From contig NZ_LT896716.1 in the NCBI RefSeq assembly GCF_900187405.1, positions 3,224,753 to 3,288,752 on the forward strand: a stretch of 64,000 nucleotides of DNA, written 5' to 3'. The DNA is from Geobacter sp. DSM 9736. GTDB taxonomy: Bacteria > Desulfobacterota > Desulfuromonadia > Geobacterales > Geobacteraceae. Under the pieces are notes generated by a model. It worked only from the letters and a program-made list of their open reading frames with translations. It was not told where the DNA came from and did no database searches. Made by a program: the position numbers and the translations under genes. Shown here in pieces: positions 54,001 to 61,551 of this stretch (position 1 is the first letter of the stretch; each line of letters opens with the position of its first letter).

Positions 54001-54485
54001 TGGATCAGCAACGACATTTCCTTCACGTCTATGTACCGGATCGTCACGTCGGCACCGGCGGGGGCTGCCGTATCCCTTGCAGGGGGGAGGGATACATTCC
54101 ATTCTCCCCGCGCGTTTCGCATTGGAATCACGTTCAGGCCCCTTACATCAATCTTCCTGATAGAACGCTTTCCGAGAAGCAGTGCTCCCCATTCAGGCCT
54201 GACTGACAGGACGCGCACCGACGCGGCACGGCCTTTGGGAAAGCCTGCAGGATTCCCTATGACGAGTCCGGCGATGCGTATGGTTGCACCCGAAAGCTGA
54301 ATGCTTTGCACCCGCACCGGCTTCATGAGTAGGCGGGAGAGAAGACGTTCTGTAAAGTCTGCGGCCTGCGGAGATGCGAAGATGATGTCGATAAGGGCGT
54401 AGATGCCCGCGACGAACAGAAGCAGAATTCCGATGATCACGTACCGGCGCTGCAAGCGAGGTTTGTGGGGCGGGGTTGCTTCCAT
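51006..54485 (-). CDS. AsmA-like/TamB-like repetitive periplasmic protein
   Basis: A 1159-residue protein with one N-terminal membrane helix (YVIIGILLLFVAGIYALIDI, about 15-35) followed by the AsmA-type ADFTERLLSRLLMKPVRVQSI segment. A very long beta-rich repeat region follows, up to a YSLDLLVNDVSLRELC type C-terminal AsmA domain. AsmA-like proteins form lipid-conducting bridges between inner and outer membrane. Start ATG 54485. It is a single large gene upstream of the thioesterase fragment. Which AsmA subgroup it belongs to is unclear. Confidence 0.85.
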   Translation of the reverse strand: MEATPPHKPRLQRRYVIIGILLLFVAGIYALIDIIFASPQAADFTERLLSRLLMKPVRVQSIQLSGATIRIAGLVIGNPAGFPKGRAASVRVLSVRPEWGALLLGKRSIRKIDVRGLNVIPMRNARGEWNVSLPPARDTAAPAGADVTIRYIDVKEMSLLIQGHGVREVSAQIRDISTAGSTVATFKVAGKAAGGKFRLEGSYRPGRDSHGDLVLDAGSLSLREIRIPASTLNLSHGIGNILVRGRLRGGVLQAETELRADHIKMQIGKSTVPLRGALGTTVRYDSRSDRLDIERFQVGINNLFKMTGNGHVLRLRTSRDFTVDLSTAPVSITAIRQYLPGTLRNDIAPAGMILPASLHLAGSGNRITAALGNVSLREAGASRSGTSIISGVSADVTASKTLAGIEVRGRLNQPEGNDLLRIRSAAFSGLISYRLRLLRLMVPEVSAQVSTASVTGSLTYDHADPAPFAANLHIAGAPLTLANRYINKGASFSSGTVTAEIDGAGRDSRSFAGKIRLSLREAEGYAGTHKFQVHTLTGDALIEADKEGVRASGDLKLDEAALAGKKIAASFGYAVSGRTFHLRDGMLRHDDLNLRFLEAGGALPLRNKEGYFPLQLMFSGVRGEQGSYSFREGAGSISAMLATEKPMLTGSAELTRLDLFMRKSEIASLAGRFTFTPQRSKADLTGDLLGGKSSASLTFDPFDATADATYAVDMKGVELQRLSLLFSRAGSAYPSGGRLDLSCDGRYNKRHGPSCLLSIAGSDITITGMGNRTLASGIGLTAEALLDGSKVTITKGSVATGNGVAATISGAVDGISSASPSGNFAFSVPVTPIDAIFDAAINMLPRKVQDATVKGTVAANAFIRLQGKKVNLDGTLAFADGRIEMPSQKLAVAAIDGTVPFSIAPSSPTVRRTPLTYGKQSYTLLLEGLRHPPPRLNTLNIGTLRFGPLDFGPMTMLLDARDGTISVASLHAPFAGGELLGRAGISPGSGTSYSLDLLVNDVSLRELCNAYPNIRGYLSGRVDGMMQLFSSGKGMEKMHGFVDLWTRESRQEKRLVSKEFLQKLAGQKLRGIFFRNDRPYDTGAIRASLDKGYLTFDLLDISHTNIFGVRDLSVSVAPIQNRISLDHLINAIGEAATRGRAVKGGAEPAPAETEFKWEE

Positions 54486-54605
54486 GGGACCTTGCCGATC
54501 GGAGAGAGTGCTGGAAGTATAGCATCCTTCCAGGACAGCTTACAATTATATCGCTGTGAGGCAGGAGGAGGGTCGGGAAGAGACTCCGGGGGGAGAACGA
54601 AAGAA

Positions 54606-54636
54606 AGGAGAAGACCGTACATGCGGCTTCTCCTTC
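54606..54636 (-). terminator. Intrinsic terminator of the HU gene
   Basis: On the minus strand a 9-bp stem AAGGAGAAG/CTTCTCCTT, extended inside by CCG/CGG, is followed by TCTTTC. It lies about 80 bases behind the HU stop. Confidence 0.65.
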
Positions 54637-54715
54637 TATTCCTGCAACACCTGGCGATCAGGCTTCGTGCAGGGGGGGCAGAATATAACTTAAATAATAA
54701 ACAATGACAGCAGCA

Positions 54716-54997
54716 TTACTTCTTCTTGGCGACGGCATCCTTGAGTGCTTTGCCCGGACGGAACTTGGGTACTTTGGCAGCGGAAATCTTGATCTCCTTG
54801 CCGGTCTGGGGGTTCCTGCCGGTGCGGGCTTTCCGGTTGGCGACTTCGAAGCTGCCGAAGCCGACCAGGGTTACCCGATCACCTTTCTTCAGGGCGCCGC
54901 TTACCGTTGAAATGAAAGCGCCTACGGCTTTCTCTGCTGCAGCTTTGGACAGGCTGGCAGACTTTGCAACGGCTTCAACAAGTTCTGCTTTCGTCAT
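54716..54997 (-). CDS. hup: HU-family DNA-binding protein
   Basis: A 93-residue HU protein. It has the helical dimer part [20 protein letters not shown], the GFGSFEV turn and the DNA-binding arm [20 protein letters not shown] with a Pro at the tip, ending [12 protein letters not shown]. It compacts and bends DNA. AAAGGAGG lies upstream of the ATG. It has its own promoter and terminator and is therefore monocistronic. Confidence 0.97.
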   Translation of the reverse strand: MTKAELVEAVAKSASLSKAAAEKAVGAFISTVSGALKKGDRVTLVGFGSFEVANRKARTGRNPQTGKEIKISAAKVPKFRPGKALKDAVAKKK

Positions 54998-55030
54998 GGT
55001 TTACCCTCCTTTGGATTATGATAGCGCCAT

Positions 55031-55058
55031 AATATAATCGGAAAATCAGAGTTTGCAA
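55031..55058 (-). promoter_or_regulatory. Sigma-70 type promoter of hup
   Basis: On the minus strand TTGCAA (55058-55053) and TATATT (55036-55031) are 16 bases apart, about 30 bases before the HU start codon. Confidence 0.7.
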
Positions 55059-55226
55059 GGGATTATTTAACATCGAGCAATTTTTTTTAAGCTGGTAGCA
55101 GGTTGACGCTCCTTTTACTCCGCATTCTCGCTGCTGATAACCCGTTTCCAGGAGTGGCAGCCATCCCACCGCTGCATCTGTGGTACCAGAACCATACACC
55201 TATGTATACGCAAGTCAGCGGCTAGT

Positions 55227-57683
55227 TCAGGGGGAAGTGCTCACCGGTACCAGCCCCTTTGGCGGCTCCACGCCGTAACTTGTTGGCTCCGTTCCGGAAA
55301 TGAAACATTCCGTTACGGCGCCGTCACTTCCCTCCTTCGCCAGAAAACCGGTCCTGCTGTCGATAAGGGCAAAGGTTACATTGGGCGGAACCGTGAAATC
55401 CTGAAGCGGGATACCCGACACCGCGCGCTGCATGAATTCCGTCCATATCGGTGCCGCGGCCTGGCCCCCGGAGCCACTGTAGCCGAGAGAGCGTTCCTGG
55501 TCATATCCGACCCATACACCTGCCACCAGTTGAGGGATATATCCTACGAACCATGCGTCTTTCATGTCGTTGGTGGTTCCGGTCTTTCCGGCAACGGGCC
55601 GGCCCAGCGCCCTCGCTCTTTGACCCGTCCCGCTTGTAACGACACTCTCCATCAGGTTCGTTATGATATAGGATGTTTCGGGCGAGATTGCCTGCAAGGG
55701 GGCCAGTCCCGTTGGAGAGGGGTTATCCGCGCTATCGCCGGTCTCACCCGCAGCAGATGTTGCAGCGGTAAACACCGGGACCTGGGGCGGGGACGTTTCT
55801 TCGAGCACGCGCCCTTCCTGATCGACTACTTTCGTGATGAGGTAAGGTGTGACACGGTAACCTCCGGAAGCAAAGGTAGCGTAGGCAGTGGTAAGCTCGA
55901 TGGGTGTTATGCTGGAAGAGCCCAGAGCCAGGGTCAGATTGTTTGAGAGGGGTGAGGTGATTCCGACCTTCTTGGCAAAATCTATGGCATAGTTGACCCC
56001 GATGGTTTCGAGTATTTTGACGCTCACTACATTGATTGAGTTGGTGAGGGCTTCCCGCATGGTGACCGCCCCCCGGTAGATGTTGTCATAGTTTTTGGGT
56101 TTCCAGGCCTTTTCCTTGCCACTTTCGTACTCGACTGGTGCATCATCGAAAAGCGTTGCGGTGGTTATCCCTTTTTCAATGGCGGCTGCATAGATCAGCG
56201 GCTTGAATGCGGACCCGGGATTTCTGCGCGCCTGTACGGCACGGTTGAACTGGCTCTTCCTGAAGTCGTAGCCTCCAACCATCGCCTTCACGCTGCCGTT
56301 GCGGGGGTCGACGGCCACCAGGGCGGCCTGGGCCTCAGGCATCTGTTCCAGCGCGAAGCGGGCTCCAGTCTTGTTAGTGTCGGCGGTCAGCACCGAGACT
56401 TCCACCACGGAGCCGAGGGTAATCGGCTTTGTCTTACCTTCGGGGCGGGTAAAGGATTCGACCAACTGGACCTTCCCTGCCCATGTCATGTCCCTGCGGC
56501 TCAGGGTGCCGGTCCGCTCTCCGACTCTTACAGTGATGTCGCCGCGGGTGGGGTTAATGGCTGTAACAACTCCCTGGTAGGTGGCTCCCGTTTTCAGAGA
56601 AGCGCCTTCGATTCCGTCTTCCACCTGTTTGCAGAACGCCTCCACCTCGCTTTCCGCCAGGTACTTCAGCGGTCCCCGGTATCCCTGCCGTTTGTCGAGG
56701 GCCTTGAGGCCGTTGACGACTCCGTCGTAGGCCGCTTTCTGCATTTCGGCGTTCATGGTGGTGTAGATCTTCAGGCCTTCCTTGTAGAGGCGGTCTTCCC
56801 CGTACTTCTCTTCCAGCTGGATCCGTATCTGCTCGAGGAAATATGCCGATTGCTCGCCGTTCACCTTCTTCTTCGCATGAATTACGATAGGGGTGTTCCT
56901 GGCATGGAGGGCTTCTGCCGGGGTTATGTATCCCTGCTTCACCATCCGTTCCAGAACGTAAGCCTGCCGCTCCCGCGCTTTGTCCATGCGTTTGATGGGT
57001 GAATATGTGTTGGGCGCCTTGGGAAGCCCCGCCAGCATGGCCATTTCCGCAAGGGTCAGGTTCTCCACGTCCTTTCCGAAATAGGTTTCAGCGGCCAGTT
57101 GCACTCCGTAGGCGCCGGCCCCCATGTAGATCTGATTGAGGTATATGTAGAGGATTTCGTCCTTGCTGAGCTGCTTTTCCATCCTGGTTGCAAGGATGGC
57201 CTCCTTGATCTTGCGCGAGAAGCTTTTTTCGGGAGTCAGGAGCATCGACTTCGCCACCTGTTGTGTAATGGTGGAAGCTCCCTCCTTTTTGCGCATGGAG
57301 AGAACATTTTTGATTGCTGCCCGAACTATCCCGAAGTAATCGATACCCTTGTGCTGGAAGAAATTGGCGTCCTCTGCCGCGACGAATGCCTGGATCAGCT
57401 TCCGGGGGAGCTTGTCTACCGGAACCACAGTTCGACGCTCAAGATAAAACTCACCGACCAGGCTTCCATCGTCGCCAAACACCTGGGACACGATGGGGGG
57501 CTTGTAGTCGGCTAGCCGGTCAACCTTCGGAAGTGTCGCCAGGAGATAAGAGAAATAGCCGGCAAAGGCGAGAATGCCGACTGCCGCAAGTGAGGCTATG
57601 ATGATGACGATTTTCTTCGCCCAGCCCCCTTTTTGTCTTCGCTGCGTTCGCTGGTTATGCTGTTTGCCCTGGTAGAGTTGCAT
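55227..57683 (-). CDS. mrcA: Penicillin-binding protein 1A (bifunctional)
   Basis: An 818-residue class A PBP. One N-terminal membrane helix (about 25-47) precedes the GT51 transglycosylase domain (AFVAAEDANFFQHKGID, GASTITQQVAKSML, IYLNQIYMGAGAYG). An OB-like insert follows, then the transpeptidase with SAFK (catalytic Ser), SIN and KTGTT boxes. It polymerises and cross-links peptidoglycan in the periplasm. Length is normal for PBP1A. It is divergent from the TraF-like gene. Confidence 0.95.
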   Translation of the reverse strand: MQLYQGKQHNQRTQRRQKGGWAKKIVIIIASLAAVGILAFAGYFSYLLATLPKVDRLADYKPPIVSQVFGDDGSLVGEFYLERRTVVPVDKLPRKLIQAFVAAEDANFFQHKGIDYFGIVRAAIKNVLSMRKKEGASTITQQVAKSMLLTPEKSFSRKIKEAILATRMEKQLSKDEILYIYLNQIYMGAGAYGVQLAAETYFGKDVENLTLAEMAMLAGLPKAPNTYSPIKRMDKARERQAYVLERMVKQGYITPAEALHARNTPIVIHAKKKVNGEQSAYFLEQIRIQLEEKYGEDRLYKEGLKIYTTMNAEMQKAAYDGVVNGLKALDKRQGYRGPLKYLAESEVEAFCKQVEDGIEGASLKTGATYQGVVTAINPTRGDITVRVGERTGTLSRRDMTWAGKVQLVESFTRPEGKTKPITLGSVVEVSVLTADTNKTGARFALEQMPEAQAALVAVDPRNGSVKAMVGGYDFRKSQFNRAVQARRNPGSAFKPLIYAAAIEKGITTATLFDDAPVEYESGKEKAWKPKNYDNIYRGAVTMREALTNSINVVSVKILETIGVNYAIDFAKKVGITSPLSNNLTLALGSSSITPIELTTAYATFASGGYRVTPYLITKVVDQEGRVLEETSPPQVPVFTAATSAAGETGDSADNPSPTGLAPLQAISPETSYIITNLMESVVTSGTGQRARALGRPVAGKTGTTNDMKDAWFVGYIPQLVAGVWVGYDQERSLGYSGSGGQAAAPIWTEFMQRAVSGIPLQDFTVPPNVTFALIDSRTGFLAKEGSDGAVTECFISGTEPTSYGVEPPKGLVPVSTSP

Positions 57684-57803
57684 CTTTATGAAATCTCCGT
57701 TGTCTTGGCACGTTGCGAGGGCCTCATTATCTTCTCAACGCCGGTCCAATTCAAGCAGATAATCCTTTGCCTGAAGGAGCTGCATTTTCTCTCAAGAGGG
57801 GTT

Positions 57804-57832
57804 TTGAAAGTCCGATGGGTTAAAAGAATACT
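57804..57832 (+). promoter_or_regulatory. Sigma-70 type promoter of the traF-like gene
   Basis: TTGAAA (57804-57809) and AATACT (57827-57832) are 17 bases apart, 27 bases before the start codon. Confidence 0.6.
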
Positions 57833-57858
57833 TTCAGCAGCAAAGAAAAGGAGTCAAT

Positions 57859-59331
57859 ATGCGCAATAGGATCATACTCAATTCACTTCTGTTGCTCCTC
57901 ACGGCAGCTCCCTGCTCAGCCCTCGAGTTTCAGCCGGTCGGTTCGCTCGGCATCGGGGGAGCCGGCGTCGCCAGGACAACCAACGCCTATGCAGGGTACT
58001 GGAACCCTGCGGGACTCGCCTTCTCCGAGACTGCCTTCTCTTCGAGGCTCAACATTGGAGCCGGGGTTAGGATCAACTCCACCATGGCGGAAAATGTAGA
58101 CAAGATCGGAAAGCTGGACATCGAGGAGTTGGACGACATCAACATCAACGCGAGCGGCCTCACTCCCGCACTGATCACCCAGAACAGGGAGTTTGCCGGC
58201 AAGGCGGTGCAGTTTGTCGGCATTCTCGACAACCTGAGCAAAGAAGACGGGAACCTTACAGTAAATGCCGACGCGATCCTTGCGTTCCAGTACCGGCGCT
58301 TCGCCATCGGCGGCTTTTCCACGGCTGAACTGGCTGCCGTGCCGAGGACGGAGACGACGGCGATCCGCTTCGGCGGTACGACGACCATGAATGACTTCGC
58401 ACTCGGGATCGGGTCTTTGAATGCGGTCCGGGGGGGGACACAGTTACTCGGAGACTACTACGGTCAAGTTGTTACTGCTTTTGGGGGAGGGCAGCAGGCA
58501 GAGGAGATCGTAAGCACCCTCGAAGCTGAGCTGGTAAGGTCGAACCCTACAAGTATGACTTCGGAGCAGGCGAGGGATGCCCTGATTCTGATGGGCAACG
58601 CACTTCGGAACCAGGCGCCGAGCCTGGAAGACAACCAGTCGAAACTTGAGTACACCGGAATCATCCTCATCGATTTCCCTATCTCCTATGGCCATCAGAT
58701 CGATCTCGGCAGTTTCGGCAAGCTTGGTGTCGGCGGCTCCTTAAAAGTGATCCAGGCCCGGACATTCATCGGGGAAAGCCAGATAGTGAAACTTGAGGAC
58801 TCGGGAGACATCGTCGAAGAAATCACCGACCACTATAAGGATTCTACCGGTTTCGGCGTGGACCTGGGAGCTCTCTGGCGGTACGGCGACTGGCTGAGCG
58901 TCGGTATCGTGGGCAAGAACCTGAACTCCCCCTCGTTCGATACCCCGGTAATAGCTGGAATCGCCACACGGAGCATAAAGGTGAAACCGCAGGTCCGGAC
59001 GGGTGTGGCGGTTGAACCTTTTTCATGGCTTACCCTGGCTGCCGACCTTGACTTGACGGAAAACGACACTATCCTCGTGGGGAGGAAAAGCAGGAACTTC
59101 GGTGGCGGCCTTGAACTTCACCCCTTCACGTGGCTGAAATTCCGTGCCGGCGCATATGAAAACCTCGCCGATGGTGATGTCGGGATTGTCGGGACTGCCG
59201 GACTTACCATCGGTACCAAGTGGCTCAGTCTCGACATTGACGGTGCGGCTTCTCCGGAGACCGGAAAATTCGAGGATTCCAAGTACCCGAAGGAAGCAAG
59301 AATTCAGACGAGCCTCAATATTCAGTTCTAG
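57859..59331 (+). CDS. TraF-like (TraF_2) outer-membrane beta-barrel protein
   Basis: A 490-residue protein with a signal peptide (ILNSLLLLLTAAPCSA). The motif GGAGVARTTNAYAGYWNPAGLA is shared by FadL-type and TraF_2 proteins. Alternating-hydrophobicity strands run to a C-terminal Phe (SLNIQF), typical of outer-membrane barrels. The family name comes from conjugation genes, but no conjugation genes are nearby. AAGGAG lies upstream. The following DUF3187 gene is 15 bases downstream and probably cotranscribed. Confidence 0.85.
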   Translation: MRNRIILNSLLLLLTAAPCSALEFQPVGSLGIGGAGVARTTNAYAGYWNPAGLAFSETAFSSRLNIGAGVRINSTMAENVDKIGKLDIEELDDININASGLTPALITQNREFAGKAVQFVGILDNLSKEDGNLTVNADAILAFQYRRFAIGGFSTAELAAVPRTETTAIRFGGTTTMNDFALGIGSLNAVRGGTQLLGDYYGQVVTAFGGGQQAEEIVSTLEAELVRSNPTSMTSEQARDALILMGNALRNQAPSLEDNQSKLEYTGIILIDFPISYGHQIDLGSFGKLGVGGSLKVIQARTFIGESQIVKLEDSGDIVEEITDHYKDSTGFGVDLGALWRYGDWLSVGIVGKNLNSPSFDTPVIAGIATRSIKVKPQVRTGVAVEPFSWLTLAADLDLTENDTILVGRKSRNFGGGLELHPFTWLKFRAGAYENLADGDVGIVGTAGLTIGTKWLSLDIDGAASPETGKFEDSKYPKEARIQTSLNIQF

Positions 59332-59346
59332 TGGCGGAGGGTGGTG

Positions 59347-60372
59347 ATGATTCAGAGGAATCGGATCGGGGCGCACGCAAGTGCGCCCTTTCTTTGCATG
59401 TTCATGGTGCTGACCGCCGCATGTAGCTGCCTTGGTGCCGAGATCACTCCCTTCTACACCTCGAATCAGAGTCCGATCGTGCAGATATTCGGGCTTCCGG
59501 CGGCAGAGAGCGCAATACTTTCCCCGGTGGGGAAAGGTAAGGGGACGCTCATCCTCGACATAGCCAATAACTTCTCTGTCAACCGCCAGGGAGCCGAGGA
59601 GATCCTGCTCGATGGCGAAAGTTACCGCACGACCCTTGCGCTGCGGTACGGTATAGCCGACAGGCTGGAAGCGGGGCTCGACGTTCCGGTTGTAGGACAT
59701 GCGGGGGGCATATTCGATAGCTTCATCGAGGGGTGGCACGAGTTCTTTTCACTGCCGGAAGGAGGCCGAAAGGATGAGCCGCGCGACCGGGTTCTTTACC
59801 GGTACCAACGCGGGGGAGAGAACCGTCTGCTCAACGCTGATTCAAGTTTTGGAATCGGAGATATCCGCATATCCGGCGCGTGGCAGTTGTATAATGATCG
59901 ACAGCAGAACCCGCGGGCAGTAGCACTGCGGGGAAGCCTCAAACTGCCGACAGGTGAGAGCGGCCGGCTCCACGGCAGCGGCAGTACCGATTTCTCGCTC
60001 TGGCTTACCGGCAGCGATGACTATGCGCTGGCTTTCGGCCATGCCACGCTTTTCGGTGCAGCCGGCGGAATGGTTATGACGGGAGGAGACATTCTCCCCG
60101 GCCAGCAGAGGAAGATAGCCGGTTTCGGCTCCCTTGGCGCAGGCTGGTCCCCGCTCGACTGGATAGCCTTCAAGGCCCAGCTCTCGGGCCACACCCCATT
60201 CTTCCGGGGAAGCGGGCTTAGAGAGTTGAGCAGCGCGGCACTCCAGTTGCTGATTGGCGGAACCCTCGCCTTTTCTGAAAGAATATCACTCGACATCGGC
60301 GTTTCCGAAGATGTCGCTGTCGGCACGTCTCCCGATATTGCCCTTCACCTTGCGCTGCGGCGCCAGTTCTGA
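59347..60372 (+). CDS. DUF3187 family outer-membrane protein
   Basis: A 341-residue protein with a signal peptide (FLCMFMVLTAACSCLGA) and a DUF3187 layout. It has an N-terminal TSNQSPIVQIFGLPAAES, a LRYGIADRLEAGLDVPV strand pair, LRGSLKLPTGES, and a C-terminal Phe (LRRQF) of a beta-barrel. Function unknown. ATG 59347 has GGAGG six bases upstream; GTG codons at 59341 and 59344 are weaker. It pairs with the TraF-like gene and converges on the DMT transporter. Confidence 0.87.
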   Translation: MIQRNRIGAHASAPFLCMFMVLTAACSCLGAEITPFYTSNQSPIVQIFGLPAAESAILSPVGKGKGTLILDIANNFSVNRQGAEEILLDGESYRTTLALRYGIADRLEAGLDVPVVGHAGGIFDSFIEGWHEFFSLPEGGRKDEPRDRVLYRYQRGGENRLLNADSSFGIGDIRISGAWQLYNDRQQNPRAVALRGSLKLPTGESGRLHGSGSTDFSLWLTGSDDYALAFGHATLFGAAGGMVMTGGDILPGQQRKIAGFGSLGAGWSPLDWIAFKAQLSGHTPFFRGSGLRELSSAALQLLIGGTLAFSERISLDIGVSEDVAVGTSPDIALHLALRRQF

Positions 60373-60375
60373 CTC

Positions 60376-61302
60376 TCAATCCGCAGCAATCTCTCCGGTG
60401 GGGTAGGCAGCTGTTGAACGCTCTTCCCGCATGCGGCGGACGAGAAGCGGAACCACCACCGCTGCGAATATCAGCCCGCAGCCGATCCATTCCCTGCTAG
60501 TCAGCCTTTCTCCCAGCAGTGCCATTCCTCCCAACATGCTCCATACCGGGTCCAGCGTGTAGATGAGGCCGGCGCGCGTCGGCGTGGTATACCTCTGATA
60601 GGTGTTTTGAAGTGTAAAACAGATCACCGTCGGGAAGATCGCGCAGTAGCCGAGAGCTCCTGCGGATGCTGCTGTAAACCGGAAGGGCTGTCCGGGAAGG
60701 ATCATGAACAGAATACCCCCCACCGTTGCGACCGTCGCGAACTGGACGAGGCTTACAAGGTAGATGTCCTCGTTGCGAAGCACCCGTGATACGACGATGA
60801 TGTGGAGGGCGATGAAAAAAGCGCATATGGTGGAAAGAAGGTCGCCGCGGTTGAAGCCTTCCAGGCCTCCCTGGGCCAGCTGCCAGAGACCTGCGAATGC
60901 GAGAAAAAGCCCCGCCAGAGTCCAGCGGTCGAACCGCTCCCGCCAGAACAGGTAGCAGAGCAGGGGGATGAGGAGCACGAAGAGGTTGTTGAGAAACCCG
61001 GCGCGGGATGCGCTCGTCCCGCTCACACCGAGGACGAAGGTCAAATTTGTGGCTGCGAGCGCGACACCGACGATGAGGCCGTTTTTCAGGATCTCCCTGT
61101 CAAACCTCCGGAACCGCGGCAGGCAGACGATTCCCATGATTAGCGTAGCAAGGGAAAACCGTAGAAACAGGAAAGTAACGGGCGGAATGTCGCGGAAGCC
61201 GATCTTGTTGAAAACGAAACTGCCTCCCCAGAAGAGGGTGGTGAGGACCAGCATGAATGTGACGCGGCTGTCGGAGACCGAACTGTTGCGGGAATTGTGC
61301 AT
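60376..61302 (-). CDS. EamA-family (DMT) transporter
   Basis: A 308-residue membrane protein with ten predicted helices in two EamA repeats. The first starts LVLTTLFWGGSFVFNKIGF, and the second contains LSTICAFFIALHIIVVSRV and the PVWSMLGGMALLGERLT motif. These proteins export metabolites or amino acids; the substrate is unknown. No good ribosome-binding site precedes ATG 61302, and ATG 61254 is a possible alternative. It is a single gene with a 3-base gap to the convergent DUF3187 gene. Confidence 0.9.
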   Translation of the reverse strand: MHNSRNSSVSDSRVTFMLVLTTLFWGGSFVFNKIGFRDIPPVTFLFLRFSLATLIMGIVCLPRFRRFDREILKNGLIVGVALAATNLTFVLGVSGTSASRAGFLNNLFVLLIPLLCYLFWRERFDRWTLAGLFLAFAGLWQLAQGGLEGFNRGDLLSTICAFFIALHIIVVSRVLRNEDIYLVSLVQFATVATVGGILFMILPGQPFRFTAASAGALGYCAIFPTVICFTLQNTYQRYTTPTRAGLIYTLDPVWSMLGGMALLGERLTSREWIGCGLIFAAVVVPLLVRRMREERSTAAYPTGEIAAD

Positions 61303-61551
61303 ACAGCATTTAAGACCGGCCTGAGCGGGGAAGTCAAGGGGAGTTTCCGTGAGCAGCCGGAATCAACCGCTCTGGGAGCGAAAAGACGGGAGGGGATATT
61401 TTTTTCAAGCGGTATTGCTTCCGTACTGGTGAGGAGAGGAGGGTCACGGTAAACTAACGCTTGATTGGAACGGACAAAGGTATTACTGTGCGGCCAAGTG
61501 CTGAAGTACCTGTTTTCTCGTTTTTATCTGATGTTTTAGCAGGGGGGGCTT

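Noticed and set aside
61303-61551. Possible GEMM-type riboswitch before the subtilase gene
   Set aside because: I looked for the conserved GEMM core and tetraloop pattern and did not find it; only an unremarkable leader is seen.
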